DNA from: GCA-020348445 sp965372465 | GTDB lineage: Archaea > Thermoplasmatota > Thermoplasmata > GCA-020350865 | Direction of reading: 5' to 3' | Length of the DNA: 39,576 nucleotides | Assembly (NCBI GenBank): GCA_965372465.1 | Contig: CBDVCK010000004.1 | Coordinates: forward strand, 1-39,576 | Shown here: positions 16,616-27,100 of the stretch, piece by piece | Layout of the letters: every line of letters starts with the position of its first letter | How positions within the stretch are numbered: position 1 is the first letter of the stretch | The notes under the pieces: generated by a model | Database searches by the model: none | What the model saw: only the letters and a program-made list of their open reading frames with translations | Told to the model about the DNA's origin: nothing | Translations under genes and position numbers: made by a program

Positions 16616-18265
16616 TTACGAGAAATCTATGATGCTCGCCTCTCCTGTATGCAGATTGATTACAGGAACCCTTGCAGGGTCCGGTATGAAATTGTGCATT
16701 TTCTGGAAATTGGTCTGGGACTGCCAGCAGGATGCGTTTATCAGGGTGATGCCCTTGTAACTCTTCATTCCTGTGGAATGCCCGTGGCCTGTGACAAATA
16801 TATCGGGAATCCTGTCGATTACAAGGTAATCCTTGTGCTCGGGGGCAATTGGCGTTCTTCCCCCATATATAGGTACCAGATGCCGTTTTTTGAGCATCTC
16901 TATCATAATTTTAATAGCCTGGGTGTAATCCATGGATGGCAGCGCTTTAATGAAATCGTCCATACTTCTTCCGTGATAGGCTAAAACCTCCACGCTTTGC
17001 AAACTGAAATAGCTTGGATTTCCCAAAAATATCACGTTCCGGGAAAAGAGATTCCTGATTTCCGCAGGAAAAGTGGGCTGTGGCTCGGCAGGTCTTACAG
17101 CATCATGATTTCCGGGAAGCATAATGACCTTGATATGCCCAGGCACCTGCGAAATCAGTCGGGCAAGCTCCTCGTACTGTCCGTAGATGTCATCAATTGC
17201 AAGCTCCTCCTCCTGATCACGGTAAATGCCTATTCCATCCACAACATCTCCCGACACAACTACATATTCCAGCTTTTGTGCTACTTCCCTTCTTCTTTTG
17301 TCATTTCCATTAAGCCAGGCCAAAAAATGCTCAAACTCCTCTTTTAAGAAGGTGTTGCTGCCCATATGAATATCGGATATGAAGGCGGCATATACCTCTT
17401 TTTCCGATCGATTCGGGGTTCTGTTTACCCTGATATCGGGTCTCACAAGCTCCTCTGCCAAAAACAGGCTGCCTCCCCTGTTTTTTTTGCCTATGACACC
17501 TATGACCTCGTCAAGTACTGTGGGGTCATTTGTAAGAAGCGAGTCCTTTGTCAATAGAACCGCCATGGAGTCATTTTCATCCTCTAAAGTGATCATTTTA
17601 TGACCTTTTTTTGTGGTTCTGATGTCGCTTACCATACCAATGATCTTTATTGTACCGTCAGCCCTTGGGACCTTGGAAATTTCCCTTGCCCCCATCATCA
17701 CACGTTTTTCTTTAAGAAATTTTTTCAAGATTTTCAGCCTGTGGTTGAAATAGAGCTTGAAATCCCCGATTGTCCCCTCGCATGTGGAGTTTCCAGTGAT
17801 GTCGGATATTATTTTGATATCCCCTGATAATTGTGAAGCCGAAGTTTTTGAGTCTTTTGTTTTCACAAAACCCTCTTGCTTTGAAAGAACATCCAGCGGC
17901 CTTTCCGCGTGTTCTATATGATGTTTTGGCTTCACAGGAATAATGCCATGCCTTGGCTTTTGCGGTAATTGGGGAGTTGGGATTGCGGACTTCTGTGCCC
18001 TTTCACTGGCCTTTCTCGTGATGCCCTCGACAGTCTGAAGATGTTTTATTGTAAGAATGAAGGGCGGCTCTTTTATATTGTTCAGAACGCCTTCGACGTA
18101 ATGAACTGGCTCGGATTTGGATAGTATATATTCCATTGCATCTGATTGAACAAGTGTACCTTGTTCTGTGAGAAAATTTAAAATTCGCGCCCTCATCATA
18201 TTACTTATCTGCAATCCCTTTAAAAGGTTTTGGGGTAAGAAAAAATCATTCGCCTTCTTCTTCAT
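16616..18265 (-). CDS. polB: DNA polymerase D small subunit (DP1), 3'-5' exonuclease
   Basis: This is the proofreading subunit of the archaeal replicative polymerase PolD, working with the DP2 catalytic subunit, which is not in this window. It has 549 residues. An N-terminal helical domain (~10-85) is followed by a Lys/Pro/Ser linker, an OB-fold around 200-275 (IKIIGMVSDI ... MITLEDE), and a calcineurin-like phosphoesterase with intact metal ligands D298/H300 (SDIHMG), SGDVVDG (339-344), GNHD (385-388), H431 (YHGR) and GHGH (493-496). It is predicted to be active. Its start overlaps the end of the upstream membrane-protein gene by 20 bases. Confidence 0.96.
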   Translation of the reverse strand: MKKKANDFFLPQNLLKGLQISNMMRARILNFLTEQGTLVQSDAMEYILSKSEPVHYVEGVLNNIKEPPFILTIKHLQTVEGITRKASERAQKSAIPTPQLPQKPRHGIIPVKPKHHIEHAERPLDVLSKQEGFVKTKDSKTSASQLSGDIKIISDITGNSTCEGTIGDFKLYFNHRLKILKKFLKEKRVMMGAREISKVPRADGTIKIIGMVSDIRTTKKGHKMITLEDENDSMAVLLTKDSLLTNDPTVLDEVIGVIGKKNRGGSLFLAEELVRPDIRVNRTPNRSEKEVYAAFISDIHMGSNTFLKEEFEHFLAWLNGNDKRRREVAQKLEYVVVSGDVVDGIGIYRDQEEELAIDDIYGQYEELARLISQVPGHIKVIMLPGNHDAVRPAEPQPTFPAEIRNLFSRNVIFLGNPSYFSLQSVEVLAYHGRSMDDFIKALPSMDYTQAIKIMIEMLKKRHLVPIYGGRTPIAPEHKDYLVIDRIPDIFVTGHGHSTGMKSYKGITLINASCWQSQTNFQKMHNFIPDPARVPVINLHTGEASIIDFS

Positions 18266-18836
18266 CTGATTCTTCTATTGGAATTTCTATATAAATTTGA
18301 ATTGTGAGTGTATATTCTATATTAAGACTGGAGTAATTTTCAACCTCGGCTACATAGGTCCCGGGGCCTGTCCTATTGAAATCCTTTTCGTCGAGTTCGA
18401 GTACCTCATCTGTTTCTTCAGTAGCACTCTCACTAACCAGAGAATCATCAGGGCCATATACACGAAGATCGAAGTCGGGTCTAAGTTTTGTTCCCTGAAA
18501 TGAAACATTGACATATCCTAGAGTTGCATTTTCTTTTACCTCAAAAGGATGACGCGCAATAGAGTTCCCTTCATTTATAATGATGCCACCTGAAGGGATA
18601 AGTAATGTTCCCGTATGAATATCATCAACATCAAGAAATAAAGTCCCATTTTGCTCCTCCTCGACTCCACCCCCATCAGAGCCTCCTCCCTGATCGTCCA
18701 CATCTATTGCTCCGGCCCAGTATGCAAAATCAGCGGCGAGTAAGATAATAATCGCTATCATACCAACTATGCCCTTGATAGTTTTGGGTGCTTTGAACCA
18801 CTTTATGATGTCATCAACTAGGGTCATTTCAATCAC
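18246..18836 (-). CDS. Single-pass membrane protein with exported PPC-like beta domain
   Basis: The protein has 196 residues if GTG 18836 is used; ATG 18827 is an alternative. A short cytosolic segment (WFKAPKTIKG) precedes one membrane helix (~22-42), then a Gly/Asp/Glu-rich linker. A ~110-residue beta-rich exported domain follows, with FDLRVYGPDDSLV and GPGTYVAEVENYS, resembling the pre-peptidase C-terminal (PPC) fold. The tail is very acidic. No catalytic motif is visible. It overlaps the polymerase D small subunit gene by 20 bases, so the two are co-transcribed. A functional link to replication is not implied. Confidence 0.65.
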   Translation of the reverse strand: MIEMTLVDDIIKWFKAPKTIKGIVGMIAIIILLAADFAYWAGAIDVDDQGGGSDGGGVEEEQNGTLFLDVDDIHTGTLLIPSGGIIINEGNSIARHPFEVKENATLGYVNVSFQGTKLRPDFDLRVYGPDDSLVSESATEETDEVLELDEKDFNRTGPGTYVAEVENYSSLNIEYTLTIQIYIEIPIEESDEEEGE

Positions 18837-18896
18837 TATAATTGGCTGGGCCTCTATTATATTTTTCTGTTTTTTTGGTTAAATTTACCTGAATTG

Positions 18897-19910
18897 CTAT
18901 TGTTTCAAGGGAATTGCATGCCCGCATTTGGGGCATTTTCCGTCCTTTGCATAATGCCTGCTGGTGGAAAAACCAATCCTCTCTATCAATGTCTCTTTGC
19001 ATTCGGGGCAATACGTGTTCTCGTAATCCCCGTGGGGCACGTTTCCCAGATAGATGTACTTGATTCCTTCTTCTTCTGCAATCTCGTAAGCTCTTTTTAA
19101 AGTGGCCATAGGGGTTGGTTTTTGGTCATGCATCTTGTAATCGGGGTGGAATCTTGAAAAGTGAATTGGAGTTGCCTCTCCCAAGTTTTCCACAACCCAT
19201 TTGCAGTAATTTCTGATTTCTTCCGAACCATCATTTTTCGAGGGTATTACGAGGTAAGTAAGTTCAATTAGGATACCCAGCTCCTTTGCCAGAATGCAGG
19301 TGTTTTTTACAGGATCCAGTTTTGCCTTGCAGATATTCTTATAGAATTCCTTGGAAAACGATTTGACATCGATGTTCATTGCATCAAGATATGGGCTGAT
19401 CTTTCTGAGCGGCTCCTCTTCAATAAAGCCGTTTGTAACATAGCATGTATATAACCCCTCCTTCTTTGCGAGAATGGAGCCATCGTATGTGAATTCGTAC
19501 CAGATGGTGGGCTCGTTGTAGGTCCATGCAACACCCTCGCATTTGTGTTTCTTGGTGAGATCCACCACATCTTGAGCACTCAACTTCCTTAACCTCATAT
19601 TATCGTACTTGGCCTGGGATATGCTGTAATTTTGACAGTGTTGGCATTTGAGATTGCACCCTATGGTGCCAAAAGACAGTGCAGATGTTCCGGGATAGAA
19701 GTGGTAAAGCGGTTTCTTTTCAATAGGGTCCGGGGTGACCGATGTTGCCATACCGTAGACCAGGGATTGCAGTTTTCCGTGTTGATTCTCCCTCACTCCA
19801 CATATACCCCGCTTGCCCTCTGAGATTGCGCACCTGTGGGGACAGAGCAAACACTGTACCTTGTTATTGTCCAGTTTCTCCCAAAACATGGCCTCCTTCA
19901 TTCTTTCCAC
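18897..19910 (-). CDS. amrS: AmmeMemoRadiSam-type radical SAM enzyme AmrS
   Basis: This radical SAM protein of 337 residues belongs to the AmrS group, whose partners elsewhere are AMMECR1 and Memo homologues; neither is seen here. The N-terminal Cys motif CLLCPHRC...GICGVR (20-40) is followed by the radical SAM cluster motif C85xxxC89xxC92 (CNLKCQHC). GVAWTYNEPT matches the pyruvate formate-lyase-activating-enzyme-like core. The C-terminus carries two CxxC pairs (CPEC and CPKC). Its start overlaps the end of thiL by 13 bases, so both are on one message, downstream of a ferredoxin gene that could supply electrons. Confidence 0.92.
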   Translation of the reverse strand: MERMKEAMFWEKLDNNKVQCLLCPHRCAISEGKRGICGVRENQHGKLQSLVYGMATSVTPDPIEKKPLYHFYPGTSALSFGTIGCNLKCQHCQNYSISQAKYDNMRLRKLSAQDVVDLTKKHKCEGVAWTYNEPTIWYEFTYDGSILAKKEGLYTCYVTNGFIEEEPLRKISPYLDAMNIDVKSFSKEFYKNICKAKLDPVKNTCILAKELGILIELTYLVIPSKNDGSEEIRNYCKWVVENLGEATPIHFSRFHPDYKMHDQKPTPMATLKRAYEIAEEEGIKYIYLGNVPHGDYENTYCPECKETLIERIGFSTSRHYAKDGKCPKCGHAIPLKQ

Positions 19911-20890
19911 CTGAAATGCTCGTACCCGCGGTCCTCAAGGGAAGAAGAGATTCCATCCTTTATAAGGATATTCTTGTTATTTTCAATTACCTCGCCTATG
20001 GGTGTGAGCTTGGTCCTCATTCGGGCCAGTGCTTTTTGCGCATCTTCGACTTTTTCCTTTTCTATTGTTACTAAAAGCTCGTAATCTCCTCCAAAATAGA
20101 CTGTAAGTTCCTCTAGAGGAATTTTCAGGTTTTCGGAAAGAGCCTTGGCTTTGATTGACACAGGTATATTCTCGAAATCTATCCTGAACCTGACGTCATT
20201 CAGATTGCTCAGCTGATGTATCGAGGAGGCAAGACCGTCCGAAATATCCATGCATGAGGTTACGGTCCTGGTCTTGGCAAGTGCTCTGCCTTCATTTATC
20301 CTGGGATAGATCTGAAGGAGATTTTTGATGGCATTTTCCGAGTCAATACTGTTCTTCAATAAATGGTACGCCGAACCCGCCCCCCCCAGTTCACCGGTCA
20401 CTGCAACGATATCACCCACTTTGGCACCGGACCTTCTCATGACCTCCGATCCGGGAACCTTACCGACTGCGCATCCCGAAATTGTAAGGCACTCGTTCTC
20501 CTTAGTGTCCCCTCCCAAAAGATAAGTATCGAATTTTAAGGCGCAGGAATTCGCACCATCCATCAATTCTTGTAGCGATTCCTCCTCGAAATCCAAAGGC
20601 ATTCCCAGTGCCAGGACGATTCCCAATGGCTCTCCTCCCATGGCCGCGATATCACTAAGATTGATTGCAACCACGTGCCAGCCCATCTGCGAGAAGGTGG
20701 CATTTGCGGGAATATGGGTCTTTTGCGAGATCATGTCAGTTGTGATCAGTAAATATCCATCCTTAAACTCCACAACTGCGCAGTCGTCCTTCAGATCCCC
20801 AAGATCGATGGTACGCTCTCCTATGACTTCACGGATGACCTCTTGGGCCTTCCTCTCCCCTAAATCTTTTAATTTCACCTTGCTCACCAT
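19898..20890 (-). CDS. thiL: Thiamine-monophosphate kinase
   Basis: ThiL phosphorylates thiamine phosphate to thiamine diphosphate with ATP. Visible are KLKDLGERK at the start, the Mg-binding GDLKDDCAVV region, TTDMISQKTHIP, AINLSDIAAMGGEPLG and DISDGLASS, all in family order. I chose ATG 20890 because it brings the N-terminus to the usual ThiL length. Upstream in-frame ATGs at 20905 and 20926 are possible, and none has a good SD. It lies between a ferredoxin gene and amrS on the same strand and overlaps amrS by 13 bases. Confidence 0.94.
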   Translation of the reverse strand: MVSKVKLKDLGERKAQEVIREVIGERTIDLGDLKDDCAVVEFKDGYLLITTDMISQKTHIPANATFSQMGWHVVAINLSDIAAMGGEPLGIVLALGMPLDFEEESLQELMDGANSCALKFDTYLLGGDTKENECLTISGCAVGKVPGSEVMRRSGAKVGDIVAVTGELGGAGSAYHLLKNSIDSENAIKNLLQIYPRINEGRALAKTRTVTSCMDISDGLASSIHQLSNLNDVRFRIDFENIPVSIKAKALSENLKIPLEELTVYFGGDYELLVTIEKEKVEDAQKALARMRTKLTPIGEVIENNKNILIKDGISSSLEDRGYEHFRWKE

Positions 20891-20945
20891 AATTTTTGAT
20901 TTCATAATGAGAAGGGTAAATCGCATGAAATGAATAGATATGAGT

Positions 20946-21128
20946 CTAGGCCTTGGCCGTAACTATGCTCATTGCCCCGACCGGGCAGACCTTGACACAG
21001 GCGCCGCAGTTGGTGCACTCGTCTTGGGTAATGTCCACCCAGGCCTCGTAGACTGTAATGCAGTCCGCGGGACATACTGCGACACATCCGCCACAGGACA
21101 TGCATTTATCGTATTCGAGATCCACCAT
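20946..21128 (-). CDS. 2[4Fe-4S] ferredoxin
   Basis: This 60-residue ferredoxin has two complete CX2CX2CX3CP motifs, CMSCGGCVAVCP (from residue 9) and CTNCGACVKVCP (from about 38), so two low-potential clusters. It is a soluble cytosolic electron carrier of the short archaeal/clostridial type. GGGAG lies about five bases before the ATG, and a TATA-like run (tttttaataac) about 28 bases before. It precedes thiL and amrS on the same strand; donation of electrons to the radical SAM enzyme is plausible but unproven. Confidence 0.93.
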   Translation of the reverse strand: MVDLEYDKCMSCGGCVAVCPADCITVYEAWVDITQDECTNCGACVKVCPVGAMSIVTAKA

Positions 21129-21205
21129 TTAACTCCCAACCGTAAATTGCTGATGTTATTAAAAAGGTTTGGGATGGGCCTTGGGATTTGAGGTGACCAG
21201 GTGAT

Positions 21206-23155
21206 TTACAATGGGACTTCCCACACACAATCGGTTTTTGCGTGGATCCAATAACCTTTACCCATCACGAAATAATTCAATTCTCCCACCTCTTCCCATT
21301 TCTGCGCCCCGGCATTGTAGGTCCATATCGCATCAACATGTGTTCCGAATGTAAGGTTGTTTAGGGCTTCGGTTCTGTTTTTATTGCTAAGGGAGGGGTA
21401 GCCTACGAGGTTCCAGCCCGAATTAAGTGATATATATTGAGGAGTTGAAGGCCTTGTCCCATTTAGAACAAGGATAGTACCAGCGGGATCTATGATATGA
21501 ATCCAAAATCCTATTGTGTGATCGATTTCGTTTAAATCGTTTATTTGCGGTGGTTTTGAGGTATGAAAATGTTTCCAAGGGTCGTTGGAATCTGTTACAT
21601 TATACCATTGAACTGCATCAAAATGATTCTCAAGAGATTGTAGGACTTCTTGAATCTCTATTTCAATTAATATCAAAGGTGTAGACATCAGATTCCAACC
21701 TTGACTTGAATTTATAATCATTCCCTCATGTAATGAGATATTCACAAACTTGCTCATATCCATGTGGGGATTAGCATATCCAGTTGCTGTATCTTTCCAT
21801 GCTGTAAGTTTATGTGGTGTGTAATCTATTTTAGAGGAAACATTTTGTTTGTATTCGGTTACAGTGATCCACCTCACAAATCCGTAGGATTCTGTTTGCC
21901 GAGTTTTTTTATAGGTTCCATTGATATTATCTTCTACCTTAACATTTGCATTTGGTACGGGATATCCTAAAGAATCTGTTACATTTACATGCATGTACCA
22001 TCTAACCCATAATGTTGAGTTAGGACCAGATATATCTACTTTTAATTTGTTAAAAGAGGTATTTAGCATTGTTATTTCACTTCCCCACACGGAACCCCAT
22101 ACGGGGTCAGAGGAAAGTCGTATGTCATAAGAACTTGAATTAATAATCATGGAATTTACTACATCAAGATTCCCACCCTCCGTATCAATGGCAATATCGT
22201 TGTCTTGAAAAATACAGTTCGATATTATATTTTTTTGATGATTCTCGTGAATCCCCACCCCCCTCTCATAATTTGAAATAATGGAATTTATTACATTAAA
22301 CAAGCAGTCACCTCGAGAACCTATTGCATAACCGGTACCATTAGAAGTGAAATTGTTTATAATAAAATTGATATCAAAAGTTAATCCGCCTGTGAGCATA
22401 GCCCCGCAATTATTGAAAGAGTTGTTAATAAAAACAATATTAGAACTGTATTCGATGGAAATCCCCTTCCCATTGAAGATGTTGTTTGAGAAAGAAATTC
22501 CAGATGTGGCCCAGACATAAATATCCATGTTGTAACTATTTGAGATATTGTTATTTTGAATTATCAGGTTATGAATAGAATCGAAATCTGAAGTTACCAC
22601 TGTTATACCATAATCGCATTTCCAGATTTTATTATTATAGATCATGCTGTTTGTTGTTGTACGGAGGCATATCCCATTTGGACTATCGTGAATCTCATTG
22701 TTCCTGATTGTAATATGCCCAATCTCACCACCATGTTTTTTTTCTGTGAAAATTCCATTTCCGAAAGACAAGATGTTATGTTCTATCACGGTATAATCCT
22801 CGTAAACAAGTATAAGTCCATCGGTGTGTTTAAAACCCTTGATGACACAATTTGTTGCTTGTACAAAGATAATACCTCCCTGAATTCTCGGATATGAGTC
22901 TCCAATAAGCTCTATTGTATAATTTAGAAAAACATGCTCTACATACACACCGTAATAAACATAAACAGTATCCCCCGAACTAGCTGCATCCACACCCTCT
23001 TGAATCGTCGAATAATTTCCTGAACCACCGCCGCCAACATAGATTGTATCGCCTTTTGCAGGTTTTATAAGATTATAATTCAAATCAACAAACATAAACC
23101 CAACCATAATCAGTATTAGACAGATCGTAATTGATGTGATACTCCTTTGGCTCAC
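21206..23155 (-). CDS. Secreted NosD-like beta-helix protein with C-terminal GWN tandem module
   Basis: The protein has 649 residues. An N-terminal signal segment (ITICLILIMVGFMFVDL, ~7-23) is followed by the NosD/Pbh1 opening (YSTIQEGVDAASSGDTVYV) and a right-handed parallel beta-helix of Asn-rich turns (NNEIHDSPNGI, NNNISNS, NNSFNN) to about residue 370. A carboxypeptidase-regulatory-like beta-sandwich (~385-480; WYMHVNV, GYPVPNANV, GFVRW, GYANP) is followed by two ~80-residue repeats starting GWNLMSTP (~485) and GWNLVGYPS (~580) and ending VWEVPL. The sandwich and the GWN pair recur in the neighbouring protease. The start GTG is fixed by GAGGAGGA five bases upstream. It is probably a surface protein binding polysaccharide or another surface ligand; no catalytic residues can be assigned. 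Confidence 0.85.
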   Translation of the reverse strand: MSQRSITSITICLILIMVGFMFVDLNYNLIKPAKGDTIYVGGGGSGNYSTIQEGVDAASSGDTVYVYYGVYVEHVFLNYTIELIGDSYPRIQGGIIFVQATNCVIKGFKHTDGLILVYEDYTVIEHNILSFGNGIFTEKKHGGEIGHITIRNNEIHDSPNGICLRTTTNSMIYNNKIWKCDYGITVVTSDFDSIHNLIIQNNNISNSYNMDIYVWATSGISFSNNIFNGKGISIEYSSNIVFINNSFNNCGAMLTGGLTFDINFIINNFTSNGTGYAIGSRGDCLFNVINSIISNYERGVGIHENHQKNIISNCIFQDNDIAIDTEGGNLDVVNSMIINSSSYDIRLSSDPVWGSVWGSEITMLNTSFNKLKVDISGPNSTLWVRWYMHVNVTDSLGYPVPNANVKVEDNINGTYKKTRQTESYGFVRWITVTEYKQNVSSKIDYTPHKLTAWKDTATGYANPHMDMSKFVNISLHEGMIINSSQGWNLMSTPLILIEIEIQEVLQSLENHFDAVQWYNVTDSNDPWKHFHTSKPPQINDLNEIDHTIGFWIHIIDPAGTILVLNGTRPSTPQYISLNSGWNLVGYPSLSNKNRTEALNNLTFGTHVDAIWTYNAGAQKWEEVGELNYFVMGKGYWIHAKTDCVWEVPL

Positions 23156-23160
23156 TTGGT

Positions 23161-23168
23161 TCCTCCTC
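23161..23168 (-). promoter_or_regulatory. Ribosome-binding site fixing a GTG start
   Basis: The minus strand reads GAGGAGGA, five bases before GTG 23155. It decides the start of the beta-helix gene and shows that this gene, unlike several housekeeping genes here, has a leadered message. Confidence 0.55.
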
Positions 23169-23329
23169 TAGATTTCCTATTATAATATTCCCTATATATG
23201 ATTTGTCTACCCGAAATACATTTTTATATTCGAGAAATACATTAAAAATCGGTCATTTAACTATATCCGCCCCTTCCCCGGACACTTCAGATAATCTTTA
23301 TTTACCCTTGCGTCCTATTCCATTGACAT

Positions 23330-24070
23330 ATGAAAATCATCGGCATCCTCACCTCCAATTTCCGAGTCTACTACGACCTTATATCGAGCCTGAGACAACG
23401 AAACCAGCCCTTTGCCAGCCTCACCTTCGACGAGCCCATTCCCCAGAACATCGGGGTTATAATTACCACCTCCGAGGAAGGAGACAAAATAGATTTTCCG
23501 AAGCTCATCGTTGCGGACAAGGACATCGAGCTTACAATGGACATTGCACAAAGAACCCTGAAAGGTAAGGAAAAATTCGAGAAACTCATGATTGGAATCG
23601 ACCCTGGAAAAAGACCGGGTCTTGCGGTAATCGGAGACGGAGAAGTGCTTACAACAGCCCAGGTTGCCTCCCCCGAAAAAGTGAAATCCGAGATTGCCAG
23701 GGCGCTCAAATCATACCCCTCAAAAGAGACCATCATAAGAATAGGACACGGAGACACAACCCACAGGAACAGGATCATCAATTCCCTATCCGAGTTCGGC
23801 CTGAAAATCGAGATATCTGACGAAACCCGAACTACAAAAATCTCAGAAACCCCTGATATAGACGCTGCAATCGACATTGCATTAAAAAGTGGTGTTAGGG
23901 CAAAAAAAAGCTACAAGGTGGAGCCAACCCCTGGTGAACTGAAAGATATACAAAGAAGAAGCAGAATCGAAAGCAAGGGCAGGGTAACAATATCCCAGGA
24001 TGAAGCTAAAAAGGTGGCGAAAGGAAAGCTTACGTTAAAAGAAGCAATAAGAAGAGCCAAAGGACATTAG
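23330..24070 (+). CDS. Hypothetical protein with RNase H-like (RuvC/DUF460-type) core
   Basis: The protein has 246 residues. Residues ~1-85 form an alpha/beta domain of unknown type. From ~88 the sequence IGIDPGKRPGLAVIGDG is the signature first beta-hairpin of RNase H-fold proteins (RuvC, YqgF, DUF460), with Asp90 as the likely metal ligand. IIRIGHGD (~136) and TPDIDAAIDIAL (~192) would be the later acidic strands. A Lys/Arg-rich tail (EAKKVAKGKLTLKEAIRRAKGH) suggests nucleic-acid binding. It may be a nuclease or an RNA-associated protein; the exact family is not recognised. A tttattta run 30 bases upstream suggests a leaderless ATG. It stands alone between surface-protein genes. Confidence 0.75.
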   Translation: MKIIGILTSNFRVYYDLISSLRQRNQPFASLTFDEPIPQNIGVIITTSEEGDKIDFPKLIVADKDIELTMDIAQRTLKGKEKFEKLMIGIDPGKRPGLAVIGDGEVLTTAQVASPEKVKSEIARALKSYPSKETIIRIGHGDTTHRNRIINSLSEFGLKIEISDETRTTKISETPDIDAAIDIALKSGVRAKKSYKVEPTPGELKDIQRRSRIESKGRVTISQDEAKKVAKGKLTLKEAIRRAKGH

Positions 24071-24175
24071 GTTATTATATATGCAAAATTTTATACCCAA
24101 ATATATTTAAAACATTAAAATCATGATTAATATACTCATTTAATCCTTGGAGGGAGTGAGTAAAAAACAATACAA

Positions 24176-27100
24176 GTGGGCTTCAGTATGACTTCTTTCA
24201 AAAAAATCCAGGCCTGGCTAGTGCTCTGTGCAATTTTTTTCAGCAGTGCAAGTGTGGGAATGTCATTCGAAAAAAGCGAAGCAAATACCCAGGAGATGGT
24301 TCCTCTCATAATTCAGATCCAGGGGCAACCGATTATGGTTTTCATGAATTCATTTGAGGGTGTGCCTGATACCGAGGATACACTATCTACATATGCAAAC
24401 TCTTTAGGAAAACAACACACATATATCAAATTCCAGCTTCTGGATGAGGTTCCCGGGATAGAAATCACTCGGGATTTTAAATCTCTTTTCAATGGCATGG
24501 CAATAAAGGTTCCCGAGCAATATATCTCGAAATTGAATGATATCCCAGGCATAGTAAAGGTCTACAACGATGAGCCCGTGTACCCGGATTTAGACGATAC
24601 AATACCCATGCTCAATGCGGATGACGCCTGGCTCGAAACAAATGCAACAGGTCTTACAGTCACGGGAAAAGATGTGCTTGTTTCGGTAATCGATTCTGGA
24701 ATTGACTACACGCATCCGGATTTGGGAAGCGGTTACGGTCCTGGATTCAGAGTCATTGGAGGTTACGATTATATCAATAGCGACAATGACCCGATCGACG
24801 ACTGGTGGCACGGAACCCATGTGGCTGGTATCGTAGGTGCAAACGGCACCAAGAAAGGTGTTGCCCCTGATGTAAAATTTTTAGCGTACAAGGTCTTCGG
24901 CTACGGAGGAAGCGGAGGTAGCTGGTCCAATATAATCGCAGCAATCGAGGCCTCGGCAGACCCTGATGGAGACCCTGGAACCGATGACGGCGCTGACGTA
25001 ATATCCATGAGCCTAAGTGGTGGAGGTGATCCGGACAGCCCTGTAAGTCAGGCTGCGGACAATGCCTTTGATTCGGGAATTATAATTGTGACATCAGCGG
25101 GAAACAGCGGACCCGGAAACTGGACCATAGGGGCTCCTGCAAATGCTCGGTCCTCAATTGCGGTTGGCTCGGTTATGAAAAGCGATTCTCTCATCAGCAC
25201 AAGCTCAAGGGGACCTTCTTCGTTTGTAACACTCAAACCCAATATATTGGCTCCCGGTGTGAGCATTGTATCCACTGTACCTGGTGGAGGTTATTCTTCA
25301 AGGGGGGGAACCAGCATGGCAGCACCCCATGTCTCAGGCACTGCGGCACTGGTTATTCAGGCACACAGGGATTGGGACCAGAATGTTACAAGAGCAGCCA
25401 TTGTAAACACTGCAGTTGACCTGGATTATTATGTCAACTGGCAGGGAACAGGAAGGGTGGATGCCTACGAATCAGTAATCGCAGAGGCTGCAATCATACC
25501 CGACGGCGTGAGTTTTGGCCTAGTGGACTTGAAAAACGAGATGTGGTACGGGGAGGAGACCCTGAAGATTGTAAACACGCAGGGCATAACCTCAGGATAC
25601 GACCTCACAATCGACATACCATCATTCCCAGGGGTTTCCGTTACATTGAACACCTCTCATATCGACCTTGGTGCTTATCAAAATGCATTCTTTGAATTGA
25701 ACGTGACCCTGAATACCTCCCAAGCCCAGGAGCACTGGTACGAAGGCGTAATTATTGCCAATTCATCAACCGAGAGCCTGAGGGTTCCTTTCTTTTTCAT
25801 AAGAGAGAATTTAACTGTAATTGCCACACCCGATCCAAGCAATGGAGAAACAGATATCAACGTATATTCACTGGTAGATCTTTCAACAATCGATGTTGAA
25901 ATTAAGCTTCCCGATGATTCCATACAGAACATACCAATGAGCGGATGGGGAAAGGAATGGACAGGAACATTTACGGTAACGCAGAACGGCCTGCATACAA
26001 TCAACGCATCAAGCACTGATGAAGATGATAAAAACAATACCGGTAGTACTACTCTTAGAGGAGATCTGATCCCCCCTGACTTTTTTGTCACTGCAAATCC
26101 AGATCCTGCAGATTATTTCACAAACATCAATATCACATCAGTTGAGAACATCTCGGGGGTATGGTTCCCGGATGAAAGGATAACGACTAATGACTGGCAG
26201 GAATCAATGTACCCCGAGATAGCAGTGGATTCAAATGATATCCTCCATTTAGTCTGGGAAGATGATGAATGGGATACAAGAAACAGTGTATTTTACAAAA
26301 GACTGGAAAACGGAACCTGGAAGAACAAGCAGATAATCTCGGATTCAGCATTTAACGGAAAGGGTGCAAGGGGAGCCAAGTTTGTGGTGGATTCAAATGA
26401 TTTAGTTCATGTTATTTTCAAGGAGGCCACTACAAGTTGGTATGCAAGACTCTACTACTGCAAGATAAACGGAAGCACGGGCACCGTGGTTACACCATAT
26501 ACGAACATTACAACAACATCATATGTCATCACGGATGAGCAGTTTGTCCTGGACATGGCAGTAGACAGCGAAAACAATATTCATGCCATTGGAAACTTCT
26601 ATGTTGAAGGTGTGTATGCAAGTTACATTGTTTTAAATGATACAGGTGGGTTGTTAAACTATAATGTGGATGTAAAGGCAAGTGACATCGTAATTGATTC
26701 CCAGGATAACGTTCATATGGTATATATCGAGGATGAGGAGATATATTATTATCGATATGACAACGGCTCAATGTACGAATTCAAGAAGATAACAGATAAT
26801 ACAGGTAGCCACTATGGTTCGGAAATTGCAGTGGATGCCAAGGGTAATATACATGTTGTATGGCGAAAATACAATGTAGGTATTTTTTACGTAAAATATG
26901 ACTTTTTCAGTTCCACTTGGGGTACAAGGACACAGCTTACGGATTTCGGGCGCACACCTAAAATCACATATGAGGATTCCGGCAATTTGCATCTTGCCTT
27001 CTGCGGAACCCTGGGAGGGACTTATTACATGAGATACAATGCCATTACAACGTCATGGGAACAACCAATTAAACTATCATCCAGTGAGGCTTATTCAAAT

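Noticed and set aside
24156..24191. GTG at 24156 as the protease start
   Set aside because: It is out of frame with the protease and meets a TGA after eleven codons.
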